64,000 nucleotides of DNA. Source: a virus. The notes under the pieces are model-generated. The model saw nothing but the letters and a program-made list of their open reading frames with translations, was not told the origin of the DNA and did not search any database. Positions 49,548 to 57,307 of this stretch are shown piece by piece. The translations under genes and the position numbers were made by a program. The stretch spans positions 1 through 64,000 of IMG/VR virus record IMGVR_UViG_3300009503_000027; one strand, given 5' to 3'. Each line of letters begins with the position of its first letter. The stretch's first letter is position 1.

Positions 49548-51648
49548 AATCGTTCCTCCGGCCTTCTGCCAGGCCCCGCGCCTGACGCTCGAGGCGCTGG
49601 TCCTCAATGATGTACTGCGCTTCCAGTTCTACGCCAACGGGCAACGGCCCGGGTTCCACCCAATAGACAGCAGGCGTATAGAGCATAGACTGGGCGGGGG
49701 CGAGGGGCCACTCTTCCCCGTAGCGGTTCTTGGTGATCTTTGCTACGATCTCCAGTGGCTGCCCGGGCTTAGGATACCGCCTCCGGAGGGTGACCTCGTA
49801 ATCCGTTTGCGCCTCGCCCCCGAACATCGCCCCTGCCTCGCCGATATCGGCTATGCGGCTAGAAGCGCGATGGCGGGCCACCTGGCGCAGGACTACCACA
49901 AAGGTGTTGAGGACGCCCGCCATCGTCTGGGCATCCTTAATGACCTCCATCATATGCATGAAGCTTTCCTTCTGCTGAGACCTTGCCAGTTCGAGGTAGT
50001 CCACGAAGACGAAGTCTACTTTCCGGCCGATATGATCAACCTCTATTTGCCGGACTGCCGCCTCAACCTCCTGAACCGTTGTTGGGCCGTGCAGGAAATA
50101 GACATTCGTGCGCATCATATCGGCCACCAAGTCATGCGTTACCGTCCAGGCTTCCTCATTCTCTCTCAGTTTAGATAGTACCCGCGCCGGCGTCGTACAA
50201 ACATCTTTTTCTACGTACCCTGCACGGGCGGCAATATTGATTGCAGCCCGCAGGATGATATCGGCCGGCGAAGGCTCGAAGCCGACGACGACTATGCCCG
50301 GCGGAGATGCAGTCCCCAGTAGGTTGAGCACCAACTGCACCATGAGCGCCGTTTTGCCGATGCCTGCCCGGCCGACAATATGCATGATCTTCCCAGGGAT
50401 CAAGTCGATATGTTCATCAAGTACAGGGAAGCCGAGGGAGTAAGGGGCGCGGGTGGCAAAGCTATCAACAATTGCTTCCAGGCTCTGCCAAGCGTCATCA
50501 ACGCTATATACCGGGAGGCTGCTTCTGCCACGGGCAGTGAGAAATTGCCGGGCTACAACTGGCTCGATCTTCCACGCCTCGGCTACGATTTGTTCTATCT
50601 GGCCCCGTAGCGCGGGACTCGCAGAGGCATAGACATGCCGAAGGGAGCGTTCGGCTTCCTCTCTAGGGCGCTCTAGTAAGGACCTGGTCTGCCACAGTTC
50701 GAGTGGCATGACGGAGGATATTTGCTCTTTAAGCGTCCCTGCCACCAACGACTCGTTCGCGTCCTTCTCCCGCAAGACGAGCACAGACACCGGCCCGGAG
50801 TACTCCTTGCGGAGCACAGCTGCATTACGATGGGCCTTTTCAATGCCTTCACCGGTTGTATCGGGGCAGAGGATGATATGCGGGTCTTTGAAGATGTGAA
50901 GGATTGCCGCAACCTGGGAGACACCCAGGAAGCCCATGTGGGCAACCGCCGCTACCCCGCACTGCCAGAGTGAGATCGCATCATAGGGCCCCTCGACCAG
51001 GTACAGCTTGCCATCATAACGAAGCCGGGCTTGCGCCAGGCCCCAGACGGCTTCGCTACGCTTGAAATACTCCGTTGCTTTAGTTTCATACTTAGGACCG
51101 TCTTCGGGCGACTTGCCACGGGACAGGCGGTAAGCCGCAGCCCGACGAAGGTCATCATTCCAGTTGTGGAACTGCCACCCAATGTGGTGACCGTACCTGT
51201 CCGTCACGGGCAGGACAATCTGCCCGGTGCGGAAGACACCTACATGATAGGCCTTCAGCGCATCGTCAGAAATCCCACGCGAACGCAGGTACTCGAGAAC
51301 CGCGTTGTTCTCCCAAAGGGCGGCATGCCATTGGTGTGCCGCCGCCTCCAGCTGCTGGTACCGATTGAACCGCCGCTGGGCCTCTTCTGCATTCAGCTCA
51401 ACTCCCACGGTGGGGGCAAGCTGGACCAAGGCCTCATAAGGCGAGATGCCCCGGACATGGGCTACCCAGTCGAAGACGTCACCTGACTTGCCGCAGCCGA
51501 AACAATAGAAATGGTCCTGATAGATATGGCAGGATGGTGTCTTTTCCGTATGGAATGGGCAGAGGACCTTATCACGCTTTAGCTCATGAGACTGGGCAAC
51601 AACCTGCCGCAAGTCGAGACGTAAACGTACCTCATCCCAAGGAAGCAT
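49495..51648 (-). CDS. Primase-helicase
   Basis: 717 aa, ATG 51648 with AGGAGG. N-terminal CHC2-type zinc site CPFH...CFGC (Cys30, His33, Cys49, Cys52). A TOPRIM segment (LYLVEGPYDAISLWQ, IILCPDTTGEGIEKAH) synthesises primers. The DnaB-like helicase half has VGRAGIGKTALMVQLV as Walker A, and RQVARHRASSRIADIGEAG at the arginine-finger region. Single-polypeptide layout like T7 gp4. It unwinds and primes the replication fork. Confidence 0.9.
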   Translation of the reverse strand: MLPWDEVRLRLDLRQVVAQSHELKRDKVLCPFHTEKTPSCHIYQDHFYCFGCGKSGDVFDWVAHVRGISPYEALVQLAPTVGVELNAEEAQRRFNRYQQLEAAAHQWHAALWENNAVLEYLRSRGISDDALKAYHVGVFRTGQIVLPVTDRYGHHIGWQFHNWNDDLRRAAAYRLSRGKSPEDGPKYETKATEYFKRSEAVWGLAQARLRYDGKLYLVEGPYDAISLWQCGVAAVAHMGFLGVSQVAAILHIFKDPHIILCPDTTGEGIEKAHRNAAVLRKEYSGPVSVLVLREKDANESLVAGTLKEQISSVMPLELWQTRSLLERPREEAERSLRHVYASASPALRGQIEQIVAEAWKIEPVVARQFLTARGRSSLPVYSVDDAWQSLEAIVDSFATRAPYSLGFPVLDEHIDLIPGKIMHIVGRAGIGKTALMVQLVLNLLGTASPPGIVVVGFEPSPADIILRAAINIAARAGYVEKDVCTTPARVLSKLRENEEAWTVTHDLVADMMRTNVYFLHGPTTVQEVEAAVRQIEVDHIGRKVDFVFVDYLELARSQQKESFMHMMEVIKDAQTMAGVLNTFVVVLRQVARHRASSRIADIGEAGAMFGGEAQTDYEVTLRRRYPKPGQPLEIVAKITKNRYGEEWPLAPAQSMLYTPAVYWVEPGPLPVGVELEAQYIIEDQRLERQARGLAEGRRNDYAVSNKDGSASRGPATP

Positions 51649-51679
51649 GTAGTGCCTCCTGCTTCAATTCACTAGATAC

Positions 51680-51696
51680 GGAGGCCGGGGGCCTCC
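51680..51696 (-). promoter_or_regulatory. Hairpin before the primase gene
   Basis: GGAGGCC-GGG-GGCCTCC lies in the gap between the small membrane-protein gene and primase-helicase. No U-tract, so it is more likely a processing or attenuation element than a terminator. Confidence 0.45.
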
Positions 51697-51712
51697 AGGT
51701 GAGCGAGCAGCC

Positions 51713-52030
51713 TCAGCCGATAAGCCCGTCGGCCTTCAGGCGGGCAAGGATAGCCTCTACTTGTGCTTCATCTACTGTGCAACCCAGGAGCTCTTCTGCT
51801 TTGGCGACTGCCAGCCGCAGCTTCTGCTTCCCCTGCACTTCCGCCTGGGCTTCGGCCCAAAAGATAGCCGCCTCAATCGCCTGCCGCACCGCGTCATTCT
51901 GGACGTTCGCTGCAGCAGCCTTGGCCTTAGCGAACACCCACTGGACAGCGGCAACGATCAGCACGAGCACCCCTAGCAGGGCCCCTGCCTCAAGCAAGTG
52001 TAATGCCTCCTGCAACGCGGCTTGCATCAT
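51713..52030 (-). CDS. LL-H-type holin-like protein
   Basis: 105 aa. ATG 52030 follows GAGGTGAT. One transmembrane helix (about residues 16-34, GALLGVLVLIVAAVQWVF), then a helical AAIFWAEAQAEVQGKQKLRL and VDEAQVEAILARLKADGL end, like the Holin_LLH family. A second holin candidate, unusually placed in the replication arm with its own promoter. Confidence 0.6.
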   Translation of the reverse strand: MMQAALQEALHLLEAGALLGVLVLIVAAVQWVFAKAKAAAANVQNDAVRQAIEAAIFWAEAQAEVQGKQKLRLAVAKAEELLGCTVDEAQVEAILARLKADGLIG

Positions 52031-52048
52031 CAATCACCTCGATGATCT

Positions 52049-52076
52049 ATTATACCCCGGAGCGCGGGGAACACAA
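52049..52076 (-). promoter_or_regulatory. Promoter with a palindromic spacer
   Basis: TTGTGT (52076-52071), 16-bp spacer TCCCCGCGCTCCGGGG, TATAAT (52054-52049). The spacer is itself a CCCCG/CGGGG inverted repeat. It drives the holin-like and primase-helicase genes. Confidence 0.7.
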
Positions 52077-52083
52077 CACGTAT

Positions 52084-52590
52084 TTACAGCCGCTCCTCCG
52101 GATCTAGGGCGCCCTGGCCACAGAGGGCGGCCCGTTCGCCTTCGGCACGCCCCAGTAGGTACATCATGGCGGCATAATACTGGGATATACAGACTGCTAC
52201 CTCGGCCATCTCTAGCTCTTCCTCTGTCACCTCGGTGTCATTCCGGTGCGAGGCCCACAAGAGGAAGGGCCACATGATTACATTCAGTTCGGGGCAATTC
52301 TCCAGGACAGGATTAATGGCCTTTTGCAGCTTCTCCAGGGGCAGTCCACCCCATGAGTCACGGATAGCTTCCATGACAGCTTCGGGGCTATAGCCCTCCA
52401 GCGCCAGGCGTGCATCGAACTCCTCTATGCTGCGGCGGGTTGCTTTCGCCCAACGCTCAGCGTAGGCCAGCGCACGCCGTGGCGGGCAAAACTGTACCCT
52501 CCTGAGCCACCGCTCCTCAACCCAAGTAGCCAAGGAAGCCCCTACCACAACTATACCCATGCCTATCAACATACCCCAAAGAAGCATCAT
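52084..52590 (-). CDS. Hypothetical membrane-anchored protein, 168 aa
   Basis: N-terminal transmembrane helix (about residues 3-22, LLWGMLIGMGIVVVGASLAT), then a soluble helical domain. Co-translated (ATGA overlap) with the next gene upstream. Function unknown; part of a run of small membrane proteins (52084-53463). Confidence 0.5.
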   Translation of the reverse strand: MMLLWGMLIGMGIVVVGASLATWVEERWLRRVQFCPPRRALAYAERWAKATRRSIEEFDARLALEGYSPEAVMEAIRDSWGGLPLEKLQKAINPVLENCPELNVIMWPFLLWASHRNDTEVTEEELEMAEVAVCISQYYAAMMYLLGRAEGERAALCGQGALDPEERL

Positions 52591-52994
52591 TGCCCAGTCT
52601 CCTCGTCGTGGAAGTCCACGCCATCTACACTCGGGCGCAATAGCTCCCCTGCAAAGAACGCAGAGGTACGCAGCCCATCCCTACATACAGGCGCGACTGG
52701 CGTGTAATAAAGCCTAGGATGGGTTCGCATGGCATACCGGCAATGGCAAAGCTTTACTAGCACGACACCGGTCTTGCCGGTCAGGTAGACGTCTGAGTGC
52801 ACCGGGTCCCAGCCATCGGACAGCCGGCCAGAGACAACCAGTACGGGATGCGACTCGCCACCTGCCTCCACATACCGAAGCATTATTATATCAGGCCGAG
52901 CATACTTATCAACCGCACCATAGACGAGGACAAATAAGAGCCAAGGTGCTGCCAGGAGCGCAACTATGCCTACTCTACGTGCCCGCTCACTCAT
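52587..52994 (-). CDS. Hypothetical membrane-anchored protein, 135 aa
   Basis: One N-terminal helix (about residues 8-27, GIVALLAAPWLLFVLVYGAV), then an outer-domain-like part with two Cys (KLCHCRY) that could form a disulfide or metal site. No family recognised. Confidence 0.5.
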   Translation of the reverse strand: MSERARRVGIVALLAAPWLLFVLVYGAVDKYARPDIIMLRYVEAGGESHPVLVVSGRLSDGWDPVHSDVYLTGKTGVVLVKLCHCRYAMRTHPRLYYTPVAPVCRDGLRTSAFFAGELLRPSVDGVDFHDEETGQ

Positions 52995-53006
52995 CTGCCC
53001 TCGCCC

Positions 53007-53252
53007 CTACACGGACGTATTAGAGCGCTCACGCGCGCGCTCTTCTGCTTGGAGGCTATTCCAGAGTGCTATGCGCAAGTCAGCTACCTGACGCTTCCGT
53101 TCTACATTCTCGCGCTCTAGCTCCCCGACACGCGCCGCTAGACGTGAGACCTGGGCAATATATTGTGCCTCCTGGGAGCGCCAGGCGAACACTAAAAGCA
53201 GCATCCCCCAGATAATGCCACCGATGAACGCAAGAACGTATCCATAGATCAC
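53007..53252 (-). CDS. Spanin-like protein, 81 aa
   Basis: N-terminal membrane helix (about residues 5-25, YVLAFIGGIIWGMLLLVFAW), then a coiled coil (QVSRLAARVGELERENVERK). Layout of an inner-membrane spanin subunit; no lipobox partner identified. Confidence 0.5.
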   Translation of the reverse strand: MIYGYVLAFIGGIIWGMLLLVFAWRSQEAQYIAQVSRLAARVGELERENVERKRQVADLRIALWNSLQAEERARERSNTSV

Positions 53253-53265
53253 TTGCCAATCACCT

Positions 53266-53463
53266 CTACTTGGCAGGGCTCCACCAATGAAAGACGTCCA
53301 CTACTAGGCAGTATAGCAGCAGGAACCAAATGGCTAACACCACCGTGGAGATAATGCCCACAGTGAGCACCCACAAAACTGCGCCAACGATAGCAGCCAG
53401 GGCCCCGAGGACTGTCTCGAGGAAGATGACGATCTTGCCCAACCAGGGCCATATACCTTTCAT
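53266..53463 (-). CDS. Small membrane protein, 65 aa
   Basis: Two long hydrophobic helices (about residues 9-33 and 35-58) with a charged N-terminus and a WWSPAK end. Together with the neighbouring membrane proteins it forms a possible lysis or membrane-modification set. No family recognised. Confidence 0.55.
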   Translation of the reverse strand: MKGIWPWLGKIVIFLETVLGALAAIVGAVLWVLTVGIISTVVLAIWFLLLYCLVVDVFHWWSPAK

Positions 53464-54395
53464 TGTAGGTCCCAGAGATCCGAGGTGCTCTCTCTAGTCC
53501 ATTGTACCCACTGGTCTTCGTCTTTACACAGGTCGCGGCAAAAATATTTCGTCAACTGGCAGCCGAAGAGAGGCCCGTAATCTGCTACACGGACGCAGTT
53601 TTCGGGCCGTATATGTTGCTTCCAGAGAAGGTAGCGGGGAGCAAGAGTGCCCCGACGCGCATGACAGACAGCTATCAGGTCGGGCATCCCTAGGCCACTA
53701 TAAGTGCCCGCCTGGACAACCTGTACAGGAATGATAGCCCCACAAGCCTGGGGGGCAGTCGTTATCCATGCCCAGGGGTCATCGCGACTACTAATGTAAT
53801 CAACTGCCCGCCGGGCAATTTCATCCAGGGGGGCATTGCGCCAGTCGGTGACACGTAGACGCAGAAAGAAGCCCGCTATCCACTCGTCGGGTACGTCTCC
53901 CCACCAGGGACCTTCTAGGAGACGTACAGCAGCAAACATCCGCCGCATCATCTCCGGCCATAAGGCATGCCTATGCGATAGGCAGTCGAGACCATACCGG
54001 CGCTGCATCTCCTTGACAACATCCTGCCACGTCCGGGGGGCAGTAATCGTATCCCCTGCATCCTGCCCCGCCTCCGCCACCACCTCAAAGGCATCTGCAT
54101 ATCCAAGAAATGCAGAACCTTCCCCCCGCCGGTACTCGGTATAACGCTCATCTACATCTACTATACACAATGCCCGCTGGATGACATTACGCACCTCGTC
54201 GGGGCCGAGCCCTAGCTTGTTGTGCCAGAACACTAGGCGAACGTCCCGCTCGGTAGGCGGAACGAAGGTGTTATAGTACCTGCCCACCGTCTCCTGCCAA
54301 GCCGCAAGAAGCGGGTTAATCCTCAGCTTGACGGCGGCACTACGCTTCTTCTTCGGCGCTTCCTCTACTTCGTGCCACCCGGGGATGTCTTCCAT
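53460..54395 (-). CDS. Hypothetical protein, 311 aa
   Basis: Helical, Trp-rich soluble protein. A Lys/Arg-rich N-terminal region (APKKKRSAAVKLRI), a QDVVKEMQRRYGLDCLSH segment and a C-terminal Cys cluster (FGCQLTKYFCRDLC). Overlaps the SWIM-domain gene by 31 nt. May be a replication or DNA-binding accessory factor. Confidence 0.5.
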   Translation of the reverse strand: MEDIPGWHEVEEAPKKKRSAAVKLRINPLLAAWQETVGRYYNTFVPPTERDVRLVFWHNKLGLGPDEVRNVIQRALCIVDVDERYTEYRRGEGSAFLGYADAFEVVAEAGQDAGDTITAPRTWQDVVKEMQRRYGLDCLSHRHALWPEMMRRMFAAVRLLEGPWWGDVPDEWIAGFFLRLRVTDWRNAPLDEIARRAVDYISSRDDPWAWITTAPQACGAIIPVQVVQAGTYSGLGMPDLIAVCHARRGTLAPRYLLWKQHIRPENCVRVADYGPLFGCQLTKYFCRDLCKDEDQWVQWTRESTSDLWDLQ

Positions 54396-56221
54396 AAGTA
54401 TCCCTCGCTGAAAATCGCCGCGTCACCTACAGAGTCTACCCATTCGCGGAGCTCCCAAAACGTGTCATCGTAATCATCACAATCCGCCAGTTCGCACAAA
54501 TGTTCGACCGCGGCGGATATCGTCCACGGGCCGAGATCCTTCGTCGCGGCCTTCTCGGCCCAATAGTGTATCAGCGTGCGGACCGAAGCACTATGACCTG
54601 CATAATACGGTACCCGGTCTTGCCAATCCTCTTCGGGGGCCCACTTCGCGCTGCGTCGAACTAATGTTCGACGCGCGGCGAGTATATACTTGACCATGCG
54701 ATATACGTGCCGGCACTTCCCACCGAAGGCGCGGCAATGACACGCACCGGCGGCACCAAGACGTAGGTAGCAATGACGAGGTAGGTAGCGTACCCTCTGG
54801 TACATCAGTAGGTCCGCAAAGGGGCAGCCCCAATCCGGTAAGCTGCCATCATCATCCAGTACCCACTTAGCCATGAACCGGGCCTCTGCCAACGGTAGGG
54901 GTTGACGCCCAACGGAACGGTGAGGCCCGGCCGTTGCGCCCCCCGGTGCCCCTCCCAACCCCCGGCGGCATGTACTTACCAACCCCTCTAAACATACGGG
55001 GACGTCAGTCCCCGATAGTGCACGATCACTTGTGTGCTCTAGGACTGTTTTTTCTGTTCTATTATTACCCACGTCCCGGTGGGCTCCCACGCGACTATAA
55101 TTAACCCCTAAACTACTCTTTAAATACGTATTGGTCAATACAGTATAGTAGGTCTTTTTTGGTTGCTGTCGTGATTGGGAGACCAAAGAAAAGAGCGGGT
55201 TCCATTGCCACCGGGCGTATTCCTCCTCACGTTCTGCCAGGGCCAGCCGCAAGGGCATGTCCGTTGCGATATGGAAGAGCATGTTCTGTACGCGGCACAT
55301 GTAGGGGGAGGAGATGTCGACTGCCGCCCGTGGCAAGCCTATCCCGTAGGCGGTCCGTTCCTTCGGGAGGGGTATCGGCTGGTATTGCCTCTTAGGCCTG
55401 TGCGGGAAGGCATCGTAGCGGAGTTTGCGGCAGCGGGCGGCAAGAACCTGAGCAGGCCGGTGGCCGCTCAGCGCGGGGCACTCGCCGGAAGATGGGGCGG
55501 GGGAGGTTCCCGCCACGGAGGACCCACGGGAGGGGGATGGGTCCTGAACGACGCGTTGCCGGCGCCGCCGCCGCAACTCCAAAGATTCCTTCTTCATCTT
55601 ACGAGCCTGCTCTTTGACCTCCTGGGGGAGGTTCTCTAGCCGGCTCCTGCGCCTTTCATACCAACCCCGGTCGTAAAGGGGCTTTGGGCCCTTGTTGATC
55701 CAGTAGGCGTACCGCTTGCGCCCCGTGATGGGGTTGGTGACGCGTTCCCTATGCAGATAGCCCCGGTTGGTGAGCTTGAGCAGTATAAGCCGGGCCGCCT
55801 TGACTGGTATGTTAAGGTAGTCTGCCACCCGGGCGGCAGTACAGTAATTCTTCTTGCTAAGGAAGCGAACCGATATGTAGACTGCCGCCGTGCAGCCGCG
55901 TAGCCCCGGTGGCCGGGTGGGCTTCTTCCGGCGCCTGTAGAAACGTGCACGCCAGTTGAGACACACAGGCTCTTGTAAAGGAGCGTCGCATTCTACCTGT
56001 TCCGGCGGCAAGACCTCATACTGTGTCTTCTGGGCATGTATGCGCTTAGTGCCGCTGATGACACCTTGCTTCTTTAGACGCTTGAAGGCGTATTCTGCCT
56101 CCGACTTCGAGACACCTAGGTACCGCGCACAGTCCCGTATGGAGGGCTGGTCGTGCAGCAACGTGAATAGAAGCTGATAAACTTGCGCATCAATACCCTG
56201 TAGGTAGATTTTATCGCTCAC
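54365..56221 (-). CDS. Winged-helix and SWIM zinc-finger protein, 618 aa
   Basis: N-terminal winged helix (IRDCARYLGVSKSEAEYAF, about 28-46), a second one (AARVADYLNIPVKAARLILL, about 128-147), a basic Arg-rich linker (to 250), a long disordered/Pro-rich middle, then CHCRAFGGKCRH (about 508-519), the C-x-C-x(n)-C-x-H pattern of a SWIM domain. Proteins with this order suggest a replication initiator or DNA-binding control factor. Function inferred. Confidence 0.55.
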   Translation of the reverse strand: MSDKIYLQGIDAQVYQLLFTLLHDQPSIRDCARYLGVSKSEAEYAFKRLKKQGVISGTKRIHAQKTQYEVLPPEQVECDAPLQEPVCLNWRARFYRRRKKPTRPPGLRGCTAAVYISVRFLSKKNYCTAARVADYLNIPVKAARLILLKLTNRGYLHRERVTNPITGRKRYAYWINKGPKPLYDRGWYERRRSRLENLPQEVKEQARKMKKESLELRRRRRQRVVQDPSPSRGSSVAGTSPAPSSGECPALSGHRPAQVLAARCRKLRYDAFPHRPKRQYQPIPLPKERTAYGIGLPRAAVDISSPYMCRVQNMLFHIATDMPLRLALAEREEEYARWQWNPLFSLVSQSRQQPKKTYYTVLTNTYLKSSLGVNYSRVGAHRDVGNNRTEKTVLEHTSDRALSGTDVPVCLEGLVSTCRRGLGGAPGGATAGPHRSVGRQPLPLAEARFMAKWVLDDDGSLPDWGCPFADLLMYQRVRYLPRHCYLRLGAAGACHCRAFGGKCRHVYRMVKYILAARRTLVRRSAKWAPEEDWQDRVPYYAGHSASVRTLIHYWAEKAATKDLGPWTISAAVEHLCELADCDDYDDTFWELREWVDSVGDAAIFSEGYLWKTSPGGTK

Positions 56222-56224
56222 ATC

Positions 56225-56689
56225 CTACCGCCCCTCAAGGAAGGCTTGTTGTTCCTCCGGCGGCAATGCCAAGAACCGCCGGATTATCTCGCGTAGCAAG
56301 TCCGTTGTATGGACTGGCCCCGCGTCTATGAATTCTATCATAGTGCCGAGTTCTATGCAAGTACTTTTTTCTGGAATATTTTTGCCCTTCCAGTCGGCGC
56401 CCTTGACGAACACATCCGGCCGGAGGCGTCGTATAAGCTCAGTGGGCGTAGGCTCTTCGAAGATGATTACATCTGCCACGGCACGGTGGGCACTGAGGGC
56501 TGCTGCCCGCGCCTCTGCAGGGAGGCAAGCATACCACTTCAACCGGCGGGTGACTTCATCGCCATTGATGCCTACCAGGAGGTCATGCTCGGGATAAAGG
56601 GCACTAATCGTGCTTAGTAGCGCAAAGTGATGTGCGGTGGGCAATGCGAACACCCCGGTTGTAAGAACCCTTTTACGGCCTGTCATCAT
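56225..56689 (-). CDS. HldE C-terminal-like nucleotidyltransferase
   Basis: 154 aa from ATG 56689 (GGAG SD). Matches the RfaE/HldE C-terminal domain that makes ADP-heptose from heptose 1-phosphate: VLTTGVFALPTAHHFALL (the HxGH position reads T18-A-H-H), LLVGINGDEVTRRLK, IIFEEPTPTELIRRLRPDVF and VKGADWKGKNIPEKS. PPAT enzymes also begin this motif with Thr, but the Gly to His change is unusual. With GmhB and GT9 genes it implies heptose metabolism. Located downstream of a large inverted repeat. Confidence 0.78.
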   Translation of the reverse strand: MMTGRKRVLTTGVFALPTAHHFALLSTISALYPEHDLLVGINGDEVTRRLKWYACLPAEARAAALSAHRAVADVIIFEEPTPTELIRRLRPDVFVKGADWKGKNIPEKSTCIELGTMIEFIDAGPVHTTDLLREIIRRFLALPPEEQQAFLEGR

Positions 56690-56710
56690 AGATGCTCCAT
56701 GAGTGCAGTT

Positions 56711-56778
56711 GGGGAGAGCCCCCGGCTGCTGGGCAGTAGATGGGGCGCGCATTATGTTGTCTGCGGGGGACTCTCCCC
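56711..56778. terminator. Long inverted repeat upstream of the nucleotidyltransferase
   Basis: GGGGAGAG-CCCCCG (56711-56724) pairs with CGGGGG-A-CTCTCCCC (56764-56778) with one bulged A, giving a 14-bp stem around a 39-nt loop. It fills the gap between the zinc protein gene and the HldE-like gene, and may end one transcript or protect another. No U-tract. Confidence 0.6.
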
Positions 56779-56861
56779 GTGTCATTCCAGGTGTCCGCGT
56801 TGACTAAAAGCGTTTGGACGCGAAATGCGCCCGAAGAACGGCGTTACCACGCCGGTTCTTC

Positions 56862-57212
56862 CTAGTCCCAACCCCTGCAGCCACAATAGAAGCCATCGTA
56901 TTCGGCGGGGCCGCGGGGCACAAAATGGTCGCAGTACTTGTTGGGATGGGCCTCGATGTACATGCCACATTTGCACTTCTTTGTTGCGTATGGGCTGCCC
57001 GGCCCGCGCCACTCGAAGAATGGCAGGTCGAAGCTACTTGGGCGCAGCTTGCCGCAGTACTTGCATTGGGCCTGCCGGCCACTAAGATCCGGAAGCTCTG
57101 CTACCTCCATTGCGCCCGAGTCAAGCCCTAGGCAGATTGGGCATGCCGGCCGGCCTGTCTTCGTGTCGGTGGCTATCCCAAGGTGGCCACATTTCATCAT
57201 CGGTGCTATCAT
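56862..57212 (-). CDS. Multi-zinc-finger protein, 116 aa
   Basis: CGH, CPIC, CKYC, CKCG and CGC pairs suggest two or three zinc sites (residues about 8-27, 50-84, 93-113). It starts right after a promoter-like TATAAT and hairpin at 57234-57301. Perhaps a small DNA- or RNA-binding regulator of this arm. Confidence 0.6.
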   Translation of the reverse strand: MIAPMMKCGHLGIATDTKTGRPACPICLGLDSGAMEVAELPDLSGRQAQCKYCGKLRPSSFDLPFFEWRGPGSPYATKKCKCGMYIEAHPNKYCDHFVPRGPAEYDGFYCGCRGWD

Positions 57213-57233
57213 TGTACCGTCTCCTCTGCCCTA

Positions 57234-57301
57234 GGGGGAGAGGGGAATGGGCCACTCTCCTCTCCCCCATTAGGCTTCCTATCACTTCTAGGGTTATTAT
57301 A
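57234..57301 (-). promoter_or_regulatory. -10 box and leader hairpin for the zinc gene
   Basis: TATAAT at 57301-57296 on the minus strand, without a good -35. It is followed by a GGGGGAGAGG/CCTCTCCCCC inverted repeat (57234-57243 with 57259-57268) in the leader before ATG 57212. The hairpin could act as attenuator or as a terminator for the phosphoesterase upstream. Confidence 0.5.
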
Positions 57302-57307
57302 CCCAAC

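Noticed and set aside
55175-55639. 154-codon plus-strand frame inside the SWIM protein gene
   Set aside because: Antisense to a well-supported gene, Arg/Gly-biased and without SD.
56782-57012. 76-codon minus-strand frame overlapping the zinc protein
   Set aside because: It is another frame of the zinc-finger gene, with Arg/Pro-biased sequence and no SD.
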